A stretch of 64,000 nucleotides of DNA from Bicyclus anynana (taxonomy: Eukaryota > Arthropoda > Insecta > Lepidoptera > Nymphalidae): the NCBI RefSeq assembly GCF_947172395.1, contig NC_069102.1:4990442-5054441 (forward strand). Reading direction: 5' to 3'. This document shows, in pieces, positions 44,701 through 53,490 of the stretch. Position 1 is the stretch's first letter, and the number at the start of each line of letters is the position of its first letter. A model generated the notes under the pieces. That model ran no database searches and was not told the origin of the DNA. It saw nothing but the letters and a program-made list of their open reading frames with translations. The translations under genes were made by a program, and so were the position numbers.

Positions 44701-47010
44701 GATGATGTTTTTACGTTCAAAGTAAATGTACCTACAGAATATAAGTGCACCAAACGCATTATTCTGTCCGTCACCGCCCGCCTTTTCGATCCGCTTTCTT
44801 TATTGGGTCCTGTTACCGCCTTATTAAAATTATTAGTGCAAGAATGCTGGAAACAAAATCTACACTGGGACGAAGAAGTTTCTTCTAGTATAAGTGACCA
44901 ATGGTTTCAGTTACAACGCGAGCTACATTTGTTAGAAAGGTTGCAGATTCCGCGACATATAGGTATTTTTCAAACCACAAACAATATTTCGCTTATAGGG
45001 TTTGCAGATGCTAGTGAAAAGTGTTACGGAGCTGTAATTTACCTGCGCGTAAGCTCTAGTGAATCAGGTGACGGTCAAATCACATTACTCTGTTCGCGGT
45101 CTAGAGTAGCTTCCCCTAAAGGCAATGTGTCTTTACCGCGACTCGAACTTTGCGCTAACCTTTTATTATCGAATTTAATTGTCGCTGTAAAAGACTCAAT
45201 AAGTGAACGCGTAACAATAAATAAAATATACGCTTTTTCTGACTCCACGATCGCACTTTCGTGGGTCCGCTCGCCTGCACATAGGTTTCAAACCTTTGTT
45301 GCAAATAGAATCGCCGCTATAAACGCTAATCTTCCAGCTGAAAACTGGTTCCATATTTCTGGTAAAGAAAATCCCGCCGATATAATATCACGCCCTATTT
45401 TACCCGCTAAGTTTATAAATAATACGCTTTGGTTTCACGGACCTCCGTGGGCCACGCTTCCTTTCAAAGAATGGCCAATCAATGAATGTCATTCTCACGC
45501 TATCGATGAACTACCTGAACATAAAACGCTTATTTCTTTAACCGCTAAAGTCTGTACAGATAATGAAAGTACCGATTTATATTATAACTCCGCGATGCGC
45601 ATGTCAAATTGGAATAAATTCATACACTCTTGGGTGTATGTGCTTCGCTTTACTAAAACTTTAAAATCGCAAGGCAATATTACTGTCGCTGATTTAGAAA
45701 TTGCTGAAAATTACATTTTACGAGCTATACAAAAAAGGCATTGTTTAAATATTAATAGCCCAGCTTTGCGAAAGCTCTGTGCGTTCCTAGATTCAAATAA
45801 AATTATACGTGTTGGAGGCCGACTGTCACAGTCACAATTGGGATATTCGCAGATGCACCCAGTCGTCCTTCCGTCTAAAGATCGCATAGTGCACTTGCTC
45901 GTAGATTATTTTCATAGGCAGAATACACACGCAGGGCCTGCTCTATTGCTTGCTCTATTACGCCAAAATTATTGGGTTATCGCCGCTCGTAACATGGTAC
46001 GCCAAAGAGTACAAAGCTGCAATCGTTGTTTCAAGCTTAAGCCAAAAAATACCTTCCCTGTAATGGGCGACCTGCCCTCCTATCGCGTAAGCGAAGTAAA
46101 AAGCTTCGTTTTCTCGGGCGTTGATTTCGCAGGGCCCCTCTACATAACGCCTTATCGCCGCCGCGGTGTAAAAAGCATAAAAGCTTACCTGTGCCTATTT
46201 GTTTGCTTAACTACAAAAGCTCTACATCTAGAGCTAGTGAGCGATTTAAGTACAGAGTCATTTTTAAACGCTTTTAAAAGATTTATTTCTAGAAAGGGCC
46301 CTATTTCTTTAATAAGAAGCGACTCGGGAGGCGCTTTTGTTAAAGCGGATAGATGTCTGAAGGAAATTCACGAGCTTTTGTCAAAGGATAAATTTTTAGA
46401 CCAACATTTAGCAGATTTACGCATACAATTCCAAAGAAACCCACCTTACGCTCCGCATTTCGGTGGAATATGGGAGAGTAACATTAAATCTGTTAAAACC
46501 CATCTATTTAGGGTCATTGGAAATCAAATTTTGACATACGAAGAGCTCAACACTGTCCTTATTCAAATTGAAGGAATAATGAACAGTCGCCCGCTCTGTG
46601 TATTAAGTTCAGATCCTTCCGATCTCACTGCTCTAACACCATCGCATTTTTTGAATATAACACCACTGAAATACTTACCGGCTGAGGACCTTACGGACGT
46701 ACCTCAGAACAGGCTTACTCGCTATCAGTTGTTGTCAAAACTGGTCCAATCATATTGGGACAGATGGAACCGTGAATACCTAACTTCGCTTCAAAGTAGA
46801 CAAAAATGGAACACTCCATCAAATCCGATTAAAGTAGGATGTATTGTCATTATTCGAGACGATAACTCACCGCCTCTTAGTTGGCCTCTAGCCATAGTAG
46901 AGGAGCTCTATCCCGGTAGAGACGGTATCGTACGAGCCGCTAGAGTTAAGACCAGAACTGGTTACTATACGAGAGCTGTAGTAAAGCTTTGCCCTCTACC
47001 TCTTCAATAA
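41704..47010 (+). CDS. BEL/Pao Gag-Pol polyprotein, intact
   Basis: A single 1768-codon frame encodes the structural and enzymatic proteins for reverse transcription and integration of the element. In order: Pao-type gag region (to about 300); two Cys/His zinc-knuckle-like clusters (CPDCEQDHHLFRC, CINCLSGFHVLENC; about 340-400); an aspartic protease with LLDTGSS and Asp510; RT with SADVEKMYFRIKL and YMDD at 922-925; RNase H (GFADASEKCYGAVIYLR, LPRLELCANLL, FSDSTIALSW); an integrase zinc finger (HAGPALLLALL to CNRCF); an integrase core with Asp1474 (GVDFAGPL), Asp1540 (SDSGGAF) and Glu1591 (GGIWESN); and a C-terminal Pao domain. No stop or frameshift is seen. Genes are fused in one frame, as in BEL/Pao. 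Confidence 0.95.
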   Translation: MAEKEDLQLEIRLLQAKQQSFYKHIQTLYDLSQNLKDDITIKNFLIRLKCLDNLRNDYVSVTDQLNISNLKANPKSLINFDTLTSFDELFCHIKSVESDILAKLARNKTHNLDLLKKLPALELRGFDGNPTHWSVFYENFKTLIHNNENLCNAEKIQYLLGKLSGKALLVCSGIQPVASNYELIWNSLIEKYEDKRTLGSMYLEQILNFKSTHTLTQNSLELFIEQFCSAQAALSLLGISDLTDFIFLHIGLNKLDKETVMLFEQTHRSEKIPSFASLVEFVKEQNKIYTLRNSSPQTSKQNWKVNAKQINRTPHARSLHVDYNKPSTSDHNRQFQTQRCPDCEQDHHLFRCNKFNERDPKSKIQFVRSNKLCINCLSGFHVLENCRSKIRCFCGAAHHSKLHSGIEPVKHSHAQVSTLLCKNVAPPQPAHAQPLTECDSTRRDVGSTESPALARNMPTNFSRPPAAAGSDASLHSLKIQTKDTTVLLPTAVVYVYNNAGERFKMRVLLDTGSSCHIVTKSLCNRLNLKINKSNTTLHALGDNQVNAQGHAFLTFESRLQNRCKYSIKACVMDSISRNIPNDIIDLNNLHHIKGLPLADEEFYSPADIDCLIGNELFPFLLENNKVAHPDSSVAAIQTTLGYILMGKASYLTPSHSKEKSFHIFSENTESNLDKLTQRFWELDSVPNKIHLSHDDSACERIFSDNISRDISSGRYIVSLPFKYDTKLLGDSFAIAKRCLLRLEKQFNNNPSLRSDYNATLKSYIDEGYLNKVSQSSRNINSYYIPHRAVCRPDKQTSKTRIVLNASCKTTSGKSLNDLLYTGPNLQSNIFDLLLNLRLYSVALSADVEKMYFRIKLKPEDHRYQRILYRFDSNDPIDTYEFNCVSFGLSASPYLAMRVIKELANDERSRYPARAWAAGRHFYMDDFVSSVPSLEDATNLYYELVNLFNAGGFKLTKWISNNTRLLQEIPPELRSPNIVQFDEHSITASTKIVGLQWEPNDDVFTFKVNVPTEYKCTKRIILSVTARLFDPLSLLGPVTALLKLLVQECWKQNLHWDEEVSSSISDQWFQLQRELHLLERLQIPRHIGIFQTTNNISLIGFADASEKCYGAVIYLRVSSSESGDGQITLLCSRSRVASPKGNVSLPRLELCANLLLSNLIVAVKDSISERVTINKIYAFSDSTIALSWVRSPAHRFQTFVANRIAAINANLPAENWFHISGKENPADIISRPILPAKFINNTLWFHGPPWATLPFKEWPINECHSHAIDELPEHKTLISLTAKVCTDNESTDLYYNSAMRMSNWNKFIHSWVYVLRFTKTLKSQGNITVADLEIAENYILRAIQKRHCLNINSPALRKLCAFLDSNKIIRVGGRLSQSQLGYSQMHPVVLPSKDRIVHLLVDYFHRQNTHAGPALLLALLRQNYWVIAARNMVRQRVQSCNRCFKLKPKNTFPVMGDLPSYRVSEVKSFVFSGVDFAGPLYITPYRRRGVKSIKAYLCLFVCLTTKALHLELVSDLSTESFLNAFKRFISRKGPISLIRSDSGGAFVKADRCLKEIHELLSKDKFLDQHLADLRIQFQRNPPYAPHFGGIWESNIKSVKTHLFRVIGNQILTYEELNTVLIQIEGIMNSRPLCVLSSDPSDLTALTPSHFLNITPLKYLPAEDLTDVPQNRLTRYQLLSKLVQSYWDRWNREYLTSLQSRQKWNTPSNPIKVGCIVIIRDDNSPPLSWPLAIVEELYPGRDGIVRAARVKTRTGYYTRAVVKLCPLPLQ

Positions 47011-47154
47011 TATTCGCACTTTAATATTAACGCTTTAACCTAATTATTTAATGTTTATTTTTAATTTATAGTTAGTCTTTTCTTACAACTTTATTATATT
47101 ATTTATACGCTATCGCATCATCGCAAACTTTTATTTTCCTGAAGGCTTTGCCTC

Positions 47155-47169
47155 AGCCCGGGGGATAAA
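47155..47169 (+). promoter_or_regulatory. purine-rich tract before the 3' LTR
   Basis: CCGGGGGATAAA directly precedes the 3' LTR and is the expected site of plus-strand priming. Confidence 0.5.
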
Positions 47170-47508
47170 TGTTAACGCCATACACACACATTACAGATAT
47201 ATACTTGTCTCCCTTCTTCTCCTACCTTTTCCATTCCCTTATTCTCGTGAGAGGGAGACAATTGCAACCCGCAACGCCAGACGCTTCGATCAAATTAGTC
47301 AATCAATGTACGCCGCTTGATAACTACGCATAAATTGGCTCGCGCGCTTTCTAAATCAGTGATTATCATAAACTATAATATGTGTTGTGAGTGCATTGGT
47401 GGGCTTCTATGAGCTGTCGAAGGCGCTTAGCAGCCCTGTGAGATTTGCTGCTTCACAAGGTCAGTTCACGAGATCCTTTGTCTCCAAAGTTCACCTATTT
47501 CCACACCA
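47170..47508 (+). repeat. 3' LTR of the BEL/Pao element
   Basis: 339 bp, reading the same as the 5' LTR, ending CCACACCA before the GCCTT target duplicate. Confidence 0.93.
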
Positions 47509-47649
47509 GCCTTTGTCCTGGTTCAGGTCAATTTGGATGTTTTCCAAATTGATTTTTGATTTGATTAGTACAATTATTAATTCCAGTCAGTAAAATAACA
47601 AGTGTAACTGTCACTGAAATGTCCTTTTACTAGTAAAATAAAATTTCAG

Positions 47650-48030
47650 TGACAGATGTATTATAGGACTCAAAAGTGATTACAAAAATAAGAAAACGAA
47701 TGTCGAACAAAGATTATGATTCACAACACTTGTCAGGACAACTTAATTAACAAATGAAACTGTAACCAAAATAAGACCCTAGAATGGCAGACGCTGACCT
47801 TGTGTGGAGTCACGCACTTGTGAACGACGTGTGTAGGGTTGAAGGCGCCTTTGACAGATATGTAACACTCCCCTTTTCCACTCAAGTCACTCTCCCCGCC
47901 TATCCCAAGTAACCCATAAAGAATTACACAACAAGAGATGTGGACGGCTCGAACGCCACGAGCACACTGAAGCCAACACGAGATCGAGCGACGTCATATC
48001 CGTCACAGACTACTATTTCCTACACTATCT
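47650..48030 (+). repeat. unclassified dispersed repeat B, copy 1
   Basis: Shares long blocks with 59289-59690: AATAAGACCCTAGAATGG, 'CACTCCCCTTTTCCACTCAA', 'GTCACTCTCCCCGCCTATCC' and 'CACGAGATCGAGCGACGTCA'. No ORF and no clear terminal repeats. A small hairpin (GTCACTGAAAT...ATTTCAGTGAC, 47612-47653) lies just before it. Confidence 0.65.
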
Positions 48031-48267
48031 ATTAAAAACATGTAAATCTAAAAGCGGCTAACGCGGCGATAACATTTGGACTTGTCATTTTACTGACTGG
48101 AAGTAATCTTCCGACTATATTATGTAGTCTTCGACTGTGGTTAGTAGTTATGTTCCGGTATGATGATAGCCAACGAGAAATAATATAGCTTCAATTATAT
48201 ACCGATTTCAAGTTAGCTTGTTACCAATTTGCCCCTCTACCATTTTGAAAAACTAAGATGTCTAATG

Positions 48268-48543
48268 AGCATGTGATAGCCCAGTGGATATGACCTCTGC
48301 ATTCCGGATGGTGTGGGTTCGAATCCGGTTCGGGGTATGCACCTCCAACTTTTCAGTTGTGTGCATTTTAAGAAATTAGATATCACGTGTTTCAAACGGT
48401 GAAGGAAAACATCGTAAGCAAACCTACACACCAGAGAATTTTCTTGATTCTCTGCGTGTGTGAAGTCTGCCAATCCGCATTGGGCCTGCGGGGTGGACTG
48501 TTGGCCTAACCCCTCATTCTGAGAGGAGACTTCTGATTGCGGG
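48268..48543 (+). mobile_element. SINE family 1, well preserved
   Basis: Head 'GATAGCCCAGTGGATATGAC', B box GGTTCGAATCC near 48318, a full body, and an end at GAGAGGAGACTTCTGATTGC. One of the clearest copies in the window. Confidence 0.8.
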
Positions 48544-48555
48544 CTAACTTAAAAT

Positions 48556-50550
48556 TGCAGTTCATCATCACTTGCACATCAGGTGAGATTTAAGCAGTAA
48601 CTTGTTAATAAAGATAGTTTTTGATTTGATTTAGCACGTGTTGCCAATGCGTTCCGGTTTGAAACATCAAGAACATGCCACGAATGATTATAATTATTTT
48701 ATTTATTTATTAATTATAGTGTTTTAAATAAAAAAAATATATTATTATTATGCAACAACGGGAAATATTTTTTGAAATTTTACATAGATACGCTTAAAAA
48801 TAACAGGAGACTTTCATTCCAGGTGTTGAATGTGTATCTGCCTTTAACAATCGCGTAGAATTCTGTGTTTATTAAAATATTGAGTGACAAGTTTAAGATA
48901 GAAACATATGCAACACAACGTTCGGTGCAACCGTGGTTAAGATTGAATGAACATTATGAAATGTCCTTCTACAAGCTGGGCCTCCCTCCTTAAAGCAGAA
49001 GGGATTTGCAGTGGAATTCATGAACGTTGCAGGGCCACCCCCAGGGGACCATTTTCGCGCTGAGTGCCAAATTCTCATACGCAAGTTTAAATTGGACACT
49101 CCGCAGGTAAACGATCCCCTGGGGGCGCCCCCACAACGTCTGTATTCCATTATTAGACCCACAAAAGCTATATAATGCTTGGTGGATTTTGTGGGTCAAA
49201 TAAATTAAATAAACGATGGCCTCACGACTCAGTTGATAACTATAAAATCATCACTGGCTGATGGTTGGTGTGTTGCCAATGTGCATCTAACTTAACATTT
49301 CAGTCATTTTGTATCGATTTAGAAAATATGAAGCGCGGTTTGCTTTCAGCGCCATCTAGTGAATTATTTTTTCCATTGAAAATAATTTTGTCTTGTATAA
49401 TACAATTAGCATCATTTTTATTATTATTTATAATAACTGTTGTTTTAGAAATACAAATAATTGAAAGAAATTTTAATAGTCAAATTTCTAATTACCTACA
49501 TCGTTATGGAAGCGTAGATATCTATTATTAATTTGACTTTTTTTTTCAAAACCCTATTTCTTCCGATTTCTATAAACAATATGTGAAACATATTGCCTTG
49601 TGTATACTTAGTATGATGTTGAATTATTTAATGATTAGATATCAACATTTTCTTTATTTTTATTTATTATCTGTTCTAAAATTCATACTAAGCTCACAGA
49701 ATAAAGAATGATACAGAATGAGTATATACAAGCAGTGTGGTGAAGTCGGCGAAACCCATAAAAACAAACGTCACGCGTCTCCTTGACATTCAAGAGTTAA
49801 CACTAACAACAATTACGTAAATTGATATCTTATATCTTAGATATATTAGATTAGACTAATAAACTACAATTTTTAAAATATTTAAAACATAAGACGCCAT
49901 TTTTCTTAAATAATATTGAAAATTACTGATGCGACGCTTCGAGTCGTACTAACTCTAGAATGTACTCGTTTTTGAAATTGTATTTCGAATGGATCTCTGC
50001 CGTGTTCCGTATTCTCTATCTGCATATTATTCTTTAATCTGTGTCTATGCTAATAATTTATGTTCCGTTTTAATGCATGCCTATTTAAATGGGTGGGAAA
50101 CTTTATCCTATTTAAGTGAAAAGTATTTTTAGTACTTACGCATTTTCATTTATTTTTCGGTGCTTTTTTTAATGGATAAGAAAAAACAGAGTACATAGTC
50201 AGAACAAAAATACCGTGATTAAGTCATTGCCTAATTGGATTTTTTGAAAATTTATTTTCTATTATACATAAAGATATTCTTTATTTGAAAGTAACAATTA
50301 AATAACATAAATGTTATGTTAGTTATATTTATATTATTGGTTTGGTAGGTCCAAGGTACCGTTATATAACAAAATAAACACGTTAAAATATATTTAGGTC
50401 TTTTATTTTATCCTCTATAATCTAATAATTTAAAAAAAATCCCTAGTCCTAGGGAGCATTTGTTAATTGTGGATCATAAGGTCCCAGGTTCAAGCAAACA
50501 ATAATTTTATTTAGTTTTCTCTATAAAAGGGAAGAAAATAAATTAGGAGA
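48556..50550. other. gene-free AT-rich interval
   Basis: Contains a GC-richer patch at 48960-49200 with palindromic 'CCCCCAGGGGACC' and 'GATCCCCTGGGGGCG' text, of unknown nature. A short hydrophobic frame at 49328-49531 is not credible as a gene. Otherwise nothing recognised. Confidence 0.4.
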
Positions 50551-50800
50551 GAGCCTTAATAGCCCAGTGGATTTGTCATCTACCTCCAATTCCGGAGGGT
50601 GTAGGTTCGAAGCCGGTCAGGGGCAGGCACCACCAAATTTTCAGTTTGTGCATTTTAAGATTTTCGTAATTATCTGCGTGTGTGAAGTCTGCCAATTCGC
50701 ATGGGGCTAGCGTGGTGGACTATTGGCCTAACCCCTCTCATTCTGAGAGGAGACTCGAGCTCAGCAGTAAGCTGAATATGGGTTGATAATGATGAATGAT
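50551..50800 (+). mobile_element. SINE family 1, internal deletion
   Basis: The head 'AATAGCCCAGTGGATTTGTC' and B-box-like GGTTCGAAGCC are present. About 50 bp of the middle are lost, and the tail 'GAATATGGGTTGATAATGAT' is intact. Confidence 0.78.
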
Positions 50801-50853
50801 AGGATTAGAGAAAAACTAAAAATCTAGATCAGTAATGCCATTTCTAGGTAAGT

Positions 50854-51031
50854 CTATAGTCTGGCAAGTTCGTTGGTAACACTCCCATGATATGCGGACG
50901 ACAGAGGGAAAGACTGCGCGGGTGTGAAATCGTGCGTGCGGGGAAGTGACGTGCATCATCCGTGGGGTTTTCATTCATCGCTACACGCGCGGAATATCGG
51001 GAGTGTTACGAACGAAGTTGCCAAGCTATAG
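50854..51031 (-). mobile_element. MITE family A, copy 2
   Basis: Both ends are clear: CTATAGTCTGGCAAGTTCGT and ACGAACGAAGTTGCCAAGCT (then ATAG). Inverted relative to the copy at 40534. Interior CpG-containing, 178 bp in all. Confidence 0.78.
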
Positions 51032-51554
51032 TCGAGGTCGACAATAAAAACAACGATTTGGAATGGCAAACAATCAGTACATTTATTTAATATACATATA
51101 CAAAATAATGCGTTACATTTATCTTCACTACCTACTAACTTAAATTACTTAACTATTTACTATTATGTAGGTAACAAAAACACTTTAGGTACTCGGTGTC
51201 TAGTATTATAATAAAATAAAATATCGTTTAAAAAATTGTATTATTTTGTGGACGATTAAAAACAAAACTACCTACATTTATGATAACTTGCGCTTATTTT
51301 TTTTTATTTAGTTGGTTGTTCTGTTTTTTTTTTTTCGGAACACTATAACCAAGATGTCGTGTCCTCTATATTGTTGTACTCATAACCCATATGTTATTTG
51401 CTCGCAATAGCTATATGTACAAATATTAATAATAATACTGTTCTCAAAGAAAATAATTTAGTGGATACTTTCGTAGATATTCCATAACATAAATAAATAC
51501 AAGAATTTTTTCCACATTAGCAACCTAGTAGGAATGTGTTTCTTTTACTATTTT
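51032..51554. other. AT-rich gap without recognisable features
   Basis: Poly-T and poly-A runs near 51297-51333; no frame, repeat family or gene signal was recognised. Confidence 0.4.
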
Positions 51555-51558
51555 TTAA

Positions 51559-52014
51559 GAGTGTGCAATATGTAATTTGGTGGTTACAAATGGTTCTGGA
51601 TCTCAGAATCTGGAAAAGTTATGAGCCTGATATTTGGGTAAATGATATTTCAAAGTGTTACTTCGTTTCGACTATACAAAATACACAATTTGTAAAACTT
51701 TTCTCAGTAGTTTATTTTTTTGAAAAATACATGTTTTGCTCACATTTTGCTTTCAATCTCAGGAAAAGCAAACTTATTTTCTTAAATTTTTGTTTTGTTT
51801 AGAAATTAGGTATAAATCTTGAATATGGCCATTTTGTTTTTCGTTATGTTGTTTAATTTACTTGCAATTAGGTAAAAATGGTTTTGGCGCTCACGTCATA
51901 AAATTTGCGTCGCGCGTCAATCGCTCCGTGCTTTTCACTCACGTGAAAGTCATAATTCGGCGTCTCGTTTGCGCTTCGAATTTTATCCATATCGTACCGA
52001 CGCGCTGCGCGCTC
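51559..52014 (+). mobile_element. TTAA-flanked MITE (piggyBac-like), copy 1
   Basis: TTAA at 51555-51558 and 52015-52018 flanks a 456-bp element with ends GAGTGTGC and GCGCGCTC (imperfect inverted termini). A second, about 95% similar copy at 63397-63850 is also bounded by TTAA. TTAA duplication is the mark of piggyBac transposition. No transposase is encoded; the CpG-rich right third includes 'CGCTCACGTCATAAAATTTG'. Confidence 0.8.
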
Positions 52015-52137
52015 TTAAGCAGTTACGGAAAAATATGAACATCCAGAGGTTTCATTGGTATTATGATTTTCTGTGATTGCTAATAAATGGAAAAAAGCAT
52101 TAAATGTTTGTGAGACTTATGATAGGTACAAAGAGTC

Positions 52138-52345
52138 CAATTGCTCAGAGATAGCGTTTCTGACAGGTCTTGATCGAATGGGAGATGTAACTTCGAACTG
52201 GCGTACAAGGTTATTGAACTGCGCTGTTTCAAGGTTATGCCAACTGTTTGTCTTTGTAGTGATGAGACAAAATAACGAGGCAATTGTAATTGAATGTTTC
52301 TTCCATTCGATCACGACCTGTCTGAAACGCAATTTCTGAGCGGCC
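52138..52345. repeat. small foldback element with ~45-bp inverted ends
   Basis: CAATTGCTCAGAGATAGCGT, then TTCTGACAGGTCTTGATCGA at the left, is mirrored by TCGATCACGACCTGTCTGAA, then ACGCAATTTCTGAGCGG at the right. An 88-codon frame across it is coincidental. Confidence 0.6.
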
Positions 52346-52812
52346 GGACTTTAGTTAAATACATTATATACAAGTACTTTTTAGTAAGTAAAAAACTGAA
52401 ATAAATGACATATGGCATTACTAAATTGGAACTTATCAAAATATTTACTAGTCTAATAAATCGATTTTATTATAAATAACATACATCCCGCGGTTCCACC
52501 CGCGTAGTTCTCTTTCCAATTAGAATACAGGGATAAAATATACCATTTGCTACTCAATAAATTAGTAGCATTCTAAAGACAAAATAATTTTAAACAGCTT
52601 TTGAGTTAAATCATAACAAACAGAAAAGGAGAATTTGCTTAATTTAATTACGGTCATATTGATGTTTGACAATGACATCTCATTGATTGACATTGACAGT
52701 CCGCATTTACAAAGACAACTGACAATAAGTGAAATGCGCATCAGAGAGGATACATAAATCACTACGACCAGTGTGAAAATAATGGAATCAGGTTATTTTT
52801 CTTTTTTTTAAT

Positions 52813-53040
52813 ATTCTTTACAAGTTAGCCTTTGACTACAATCTCACCTGATGGTAAATGATGATGCAATCTAAGATGGACGCGGGCTAACTTGTTAGGA
52901 GGAGGATGGAAATCACACCCCTTTCGTATTTGTCGGTAGGGTGGTAACTAGCCACGGCTAAAGCCTCCCATCAGCCAGACCTGGCCCAATTAAGAAAACC
53001 TCAATCGGTCCAGCCGGGGATCGAACCCAGGACCTCCGTC
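52813..53040 (-). mobile_element. SINE family 2, left inner arm
   Basis: Minus-strand head at the right, with GGGTTCGATCCCCGGCTGGA. The tail at the left is ACCATCAGGTGAGATTGTAG. An internal segment is shortened. Confidence 0.72.
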
Positions 53041-53095
53041 CGTAAAAATTGTTGGCGAATATTATTTCGGCTAAAAAAAATTCTAACCTAGAGAA

Positions 53096-53207
53096 AAATT
53101 GGTGTGGATTTTCATCCTCCTCCTAACAAGTTAGCCCGTTTCCATCTTAGACTGCATCATCACTTACCATCAGGTGAGATTGTAGCCAAGGGCTAACTTG
53201 TAAAGAA
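53096..53207 (+). mobile_element. SINE family 2, right inner arm (tail only)
   Basis: Plus-strand tail from 'TTTTCATCCTCCTCCTAACA' to 'GGCTAACTTGTAAAG', facing the copy at 52813. Confidence 0.7.
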
Positions 53208-53490
53208 CAAAAAAAAAAACAGGTAAAATTAGCTGATTTCATTATTTTCACACCGATCGTAGTGATTTATTTATTTTTCCTTTGTTTCGCATTTTACTGG
53301 TTGACAGTTGTCTTTGCAAACGCGGGCTGTCAATGTCAATCAATGAATGAGATCTCATTGTCAAACATCAATATGACCGTAATTAATAAATATATATATA
53401 TATACAAATTTTTAAGTAGGTACATTTTTCATCTCCGTATCGTCCTGAAAATCCCAAATTCGTACAACTTTACCTCTATAAATTTAAATA

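Larger units (their letters stand above)
41196..47508 (+). mobile_element. complete BEL/Pao LTR retrotransposon
   Basis: A 6313-bp element with two 339-bp LTRs (TG...CA ends) that read as identical. GCCTT at 41191-41195 and 47509-47513 is a 5-bp target duplication. A PBS-like site follows the 5' LTR, a purine-rich tract precedes the 3' LTR, and one uninterrupted gag-pol frame lies between. Domain order (gag, protease, RT, RNase H, integrase) and YMDD in the RT fit the BEL/Pao superfamily. No envelope-like gene is present. All parts expected of an autonomous copy are there; activity is inferred, not shown. Confidence 0.95.
52641..53388. repeat. long inverted duplication with nested inverted SINE arms
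   Basis: Outer arms 52641-52800 and 53226-53388 are reverse complements at roughly 85%. Landmarks are TTACGGTCATATTGATGTTT on the left against AAACATCAATATGACCGTAA on the right, and TCAATG/CATTGA-rich text beyond. Inside, two SINE family 2 pieces (52813-53040 and 53096-53207) face each other and extend the pairing. The whole lies just downstream of the PIGG stop codon at 53491. Confidence 0.8.

Noticed and set aside
48268..48340. A real tRNA gene
   Set aside because: B-box-like text is present, but the segment is repeated ten times with a long SINE body and does not fold by eye into an intact cloverleaf.
48237..48473. 78-codon minus-strand ORF
   Set aside because: Lies in the antisense of a SINE family 1 copy.
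49328..49531. Short hydrophobic frame (MKRGLLSAPSSELFF...)
   Set aside because: AT-rich composition explains the hydrophobic run; no homolog recognised and no supporting signals.
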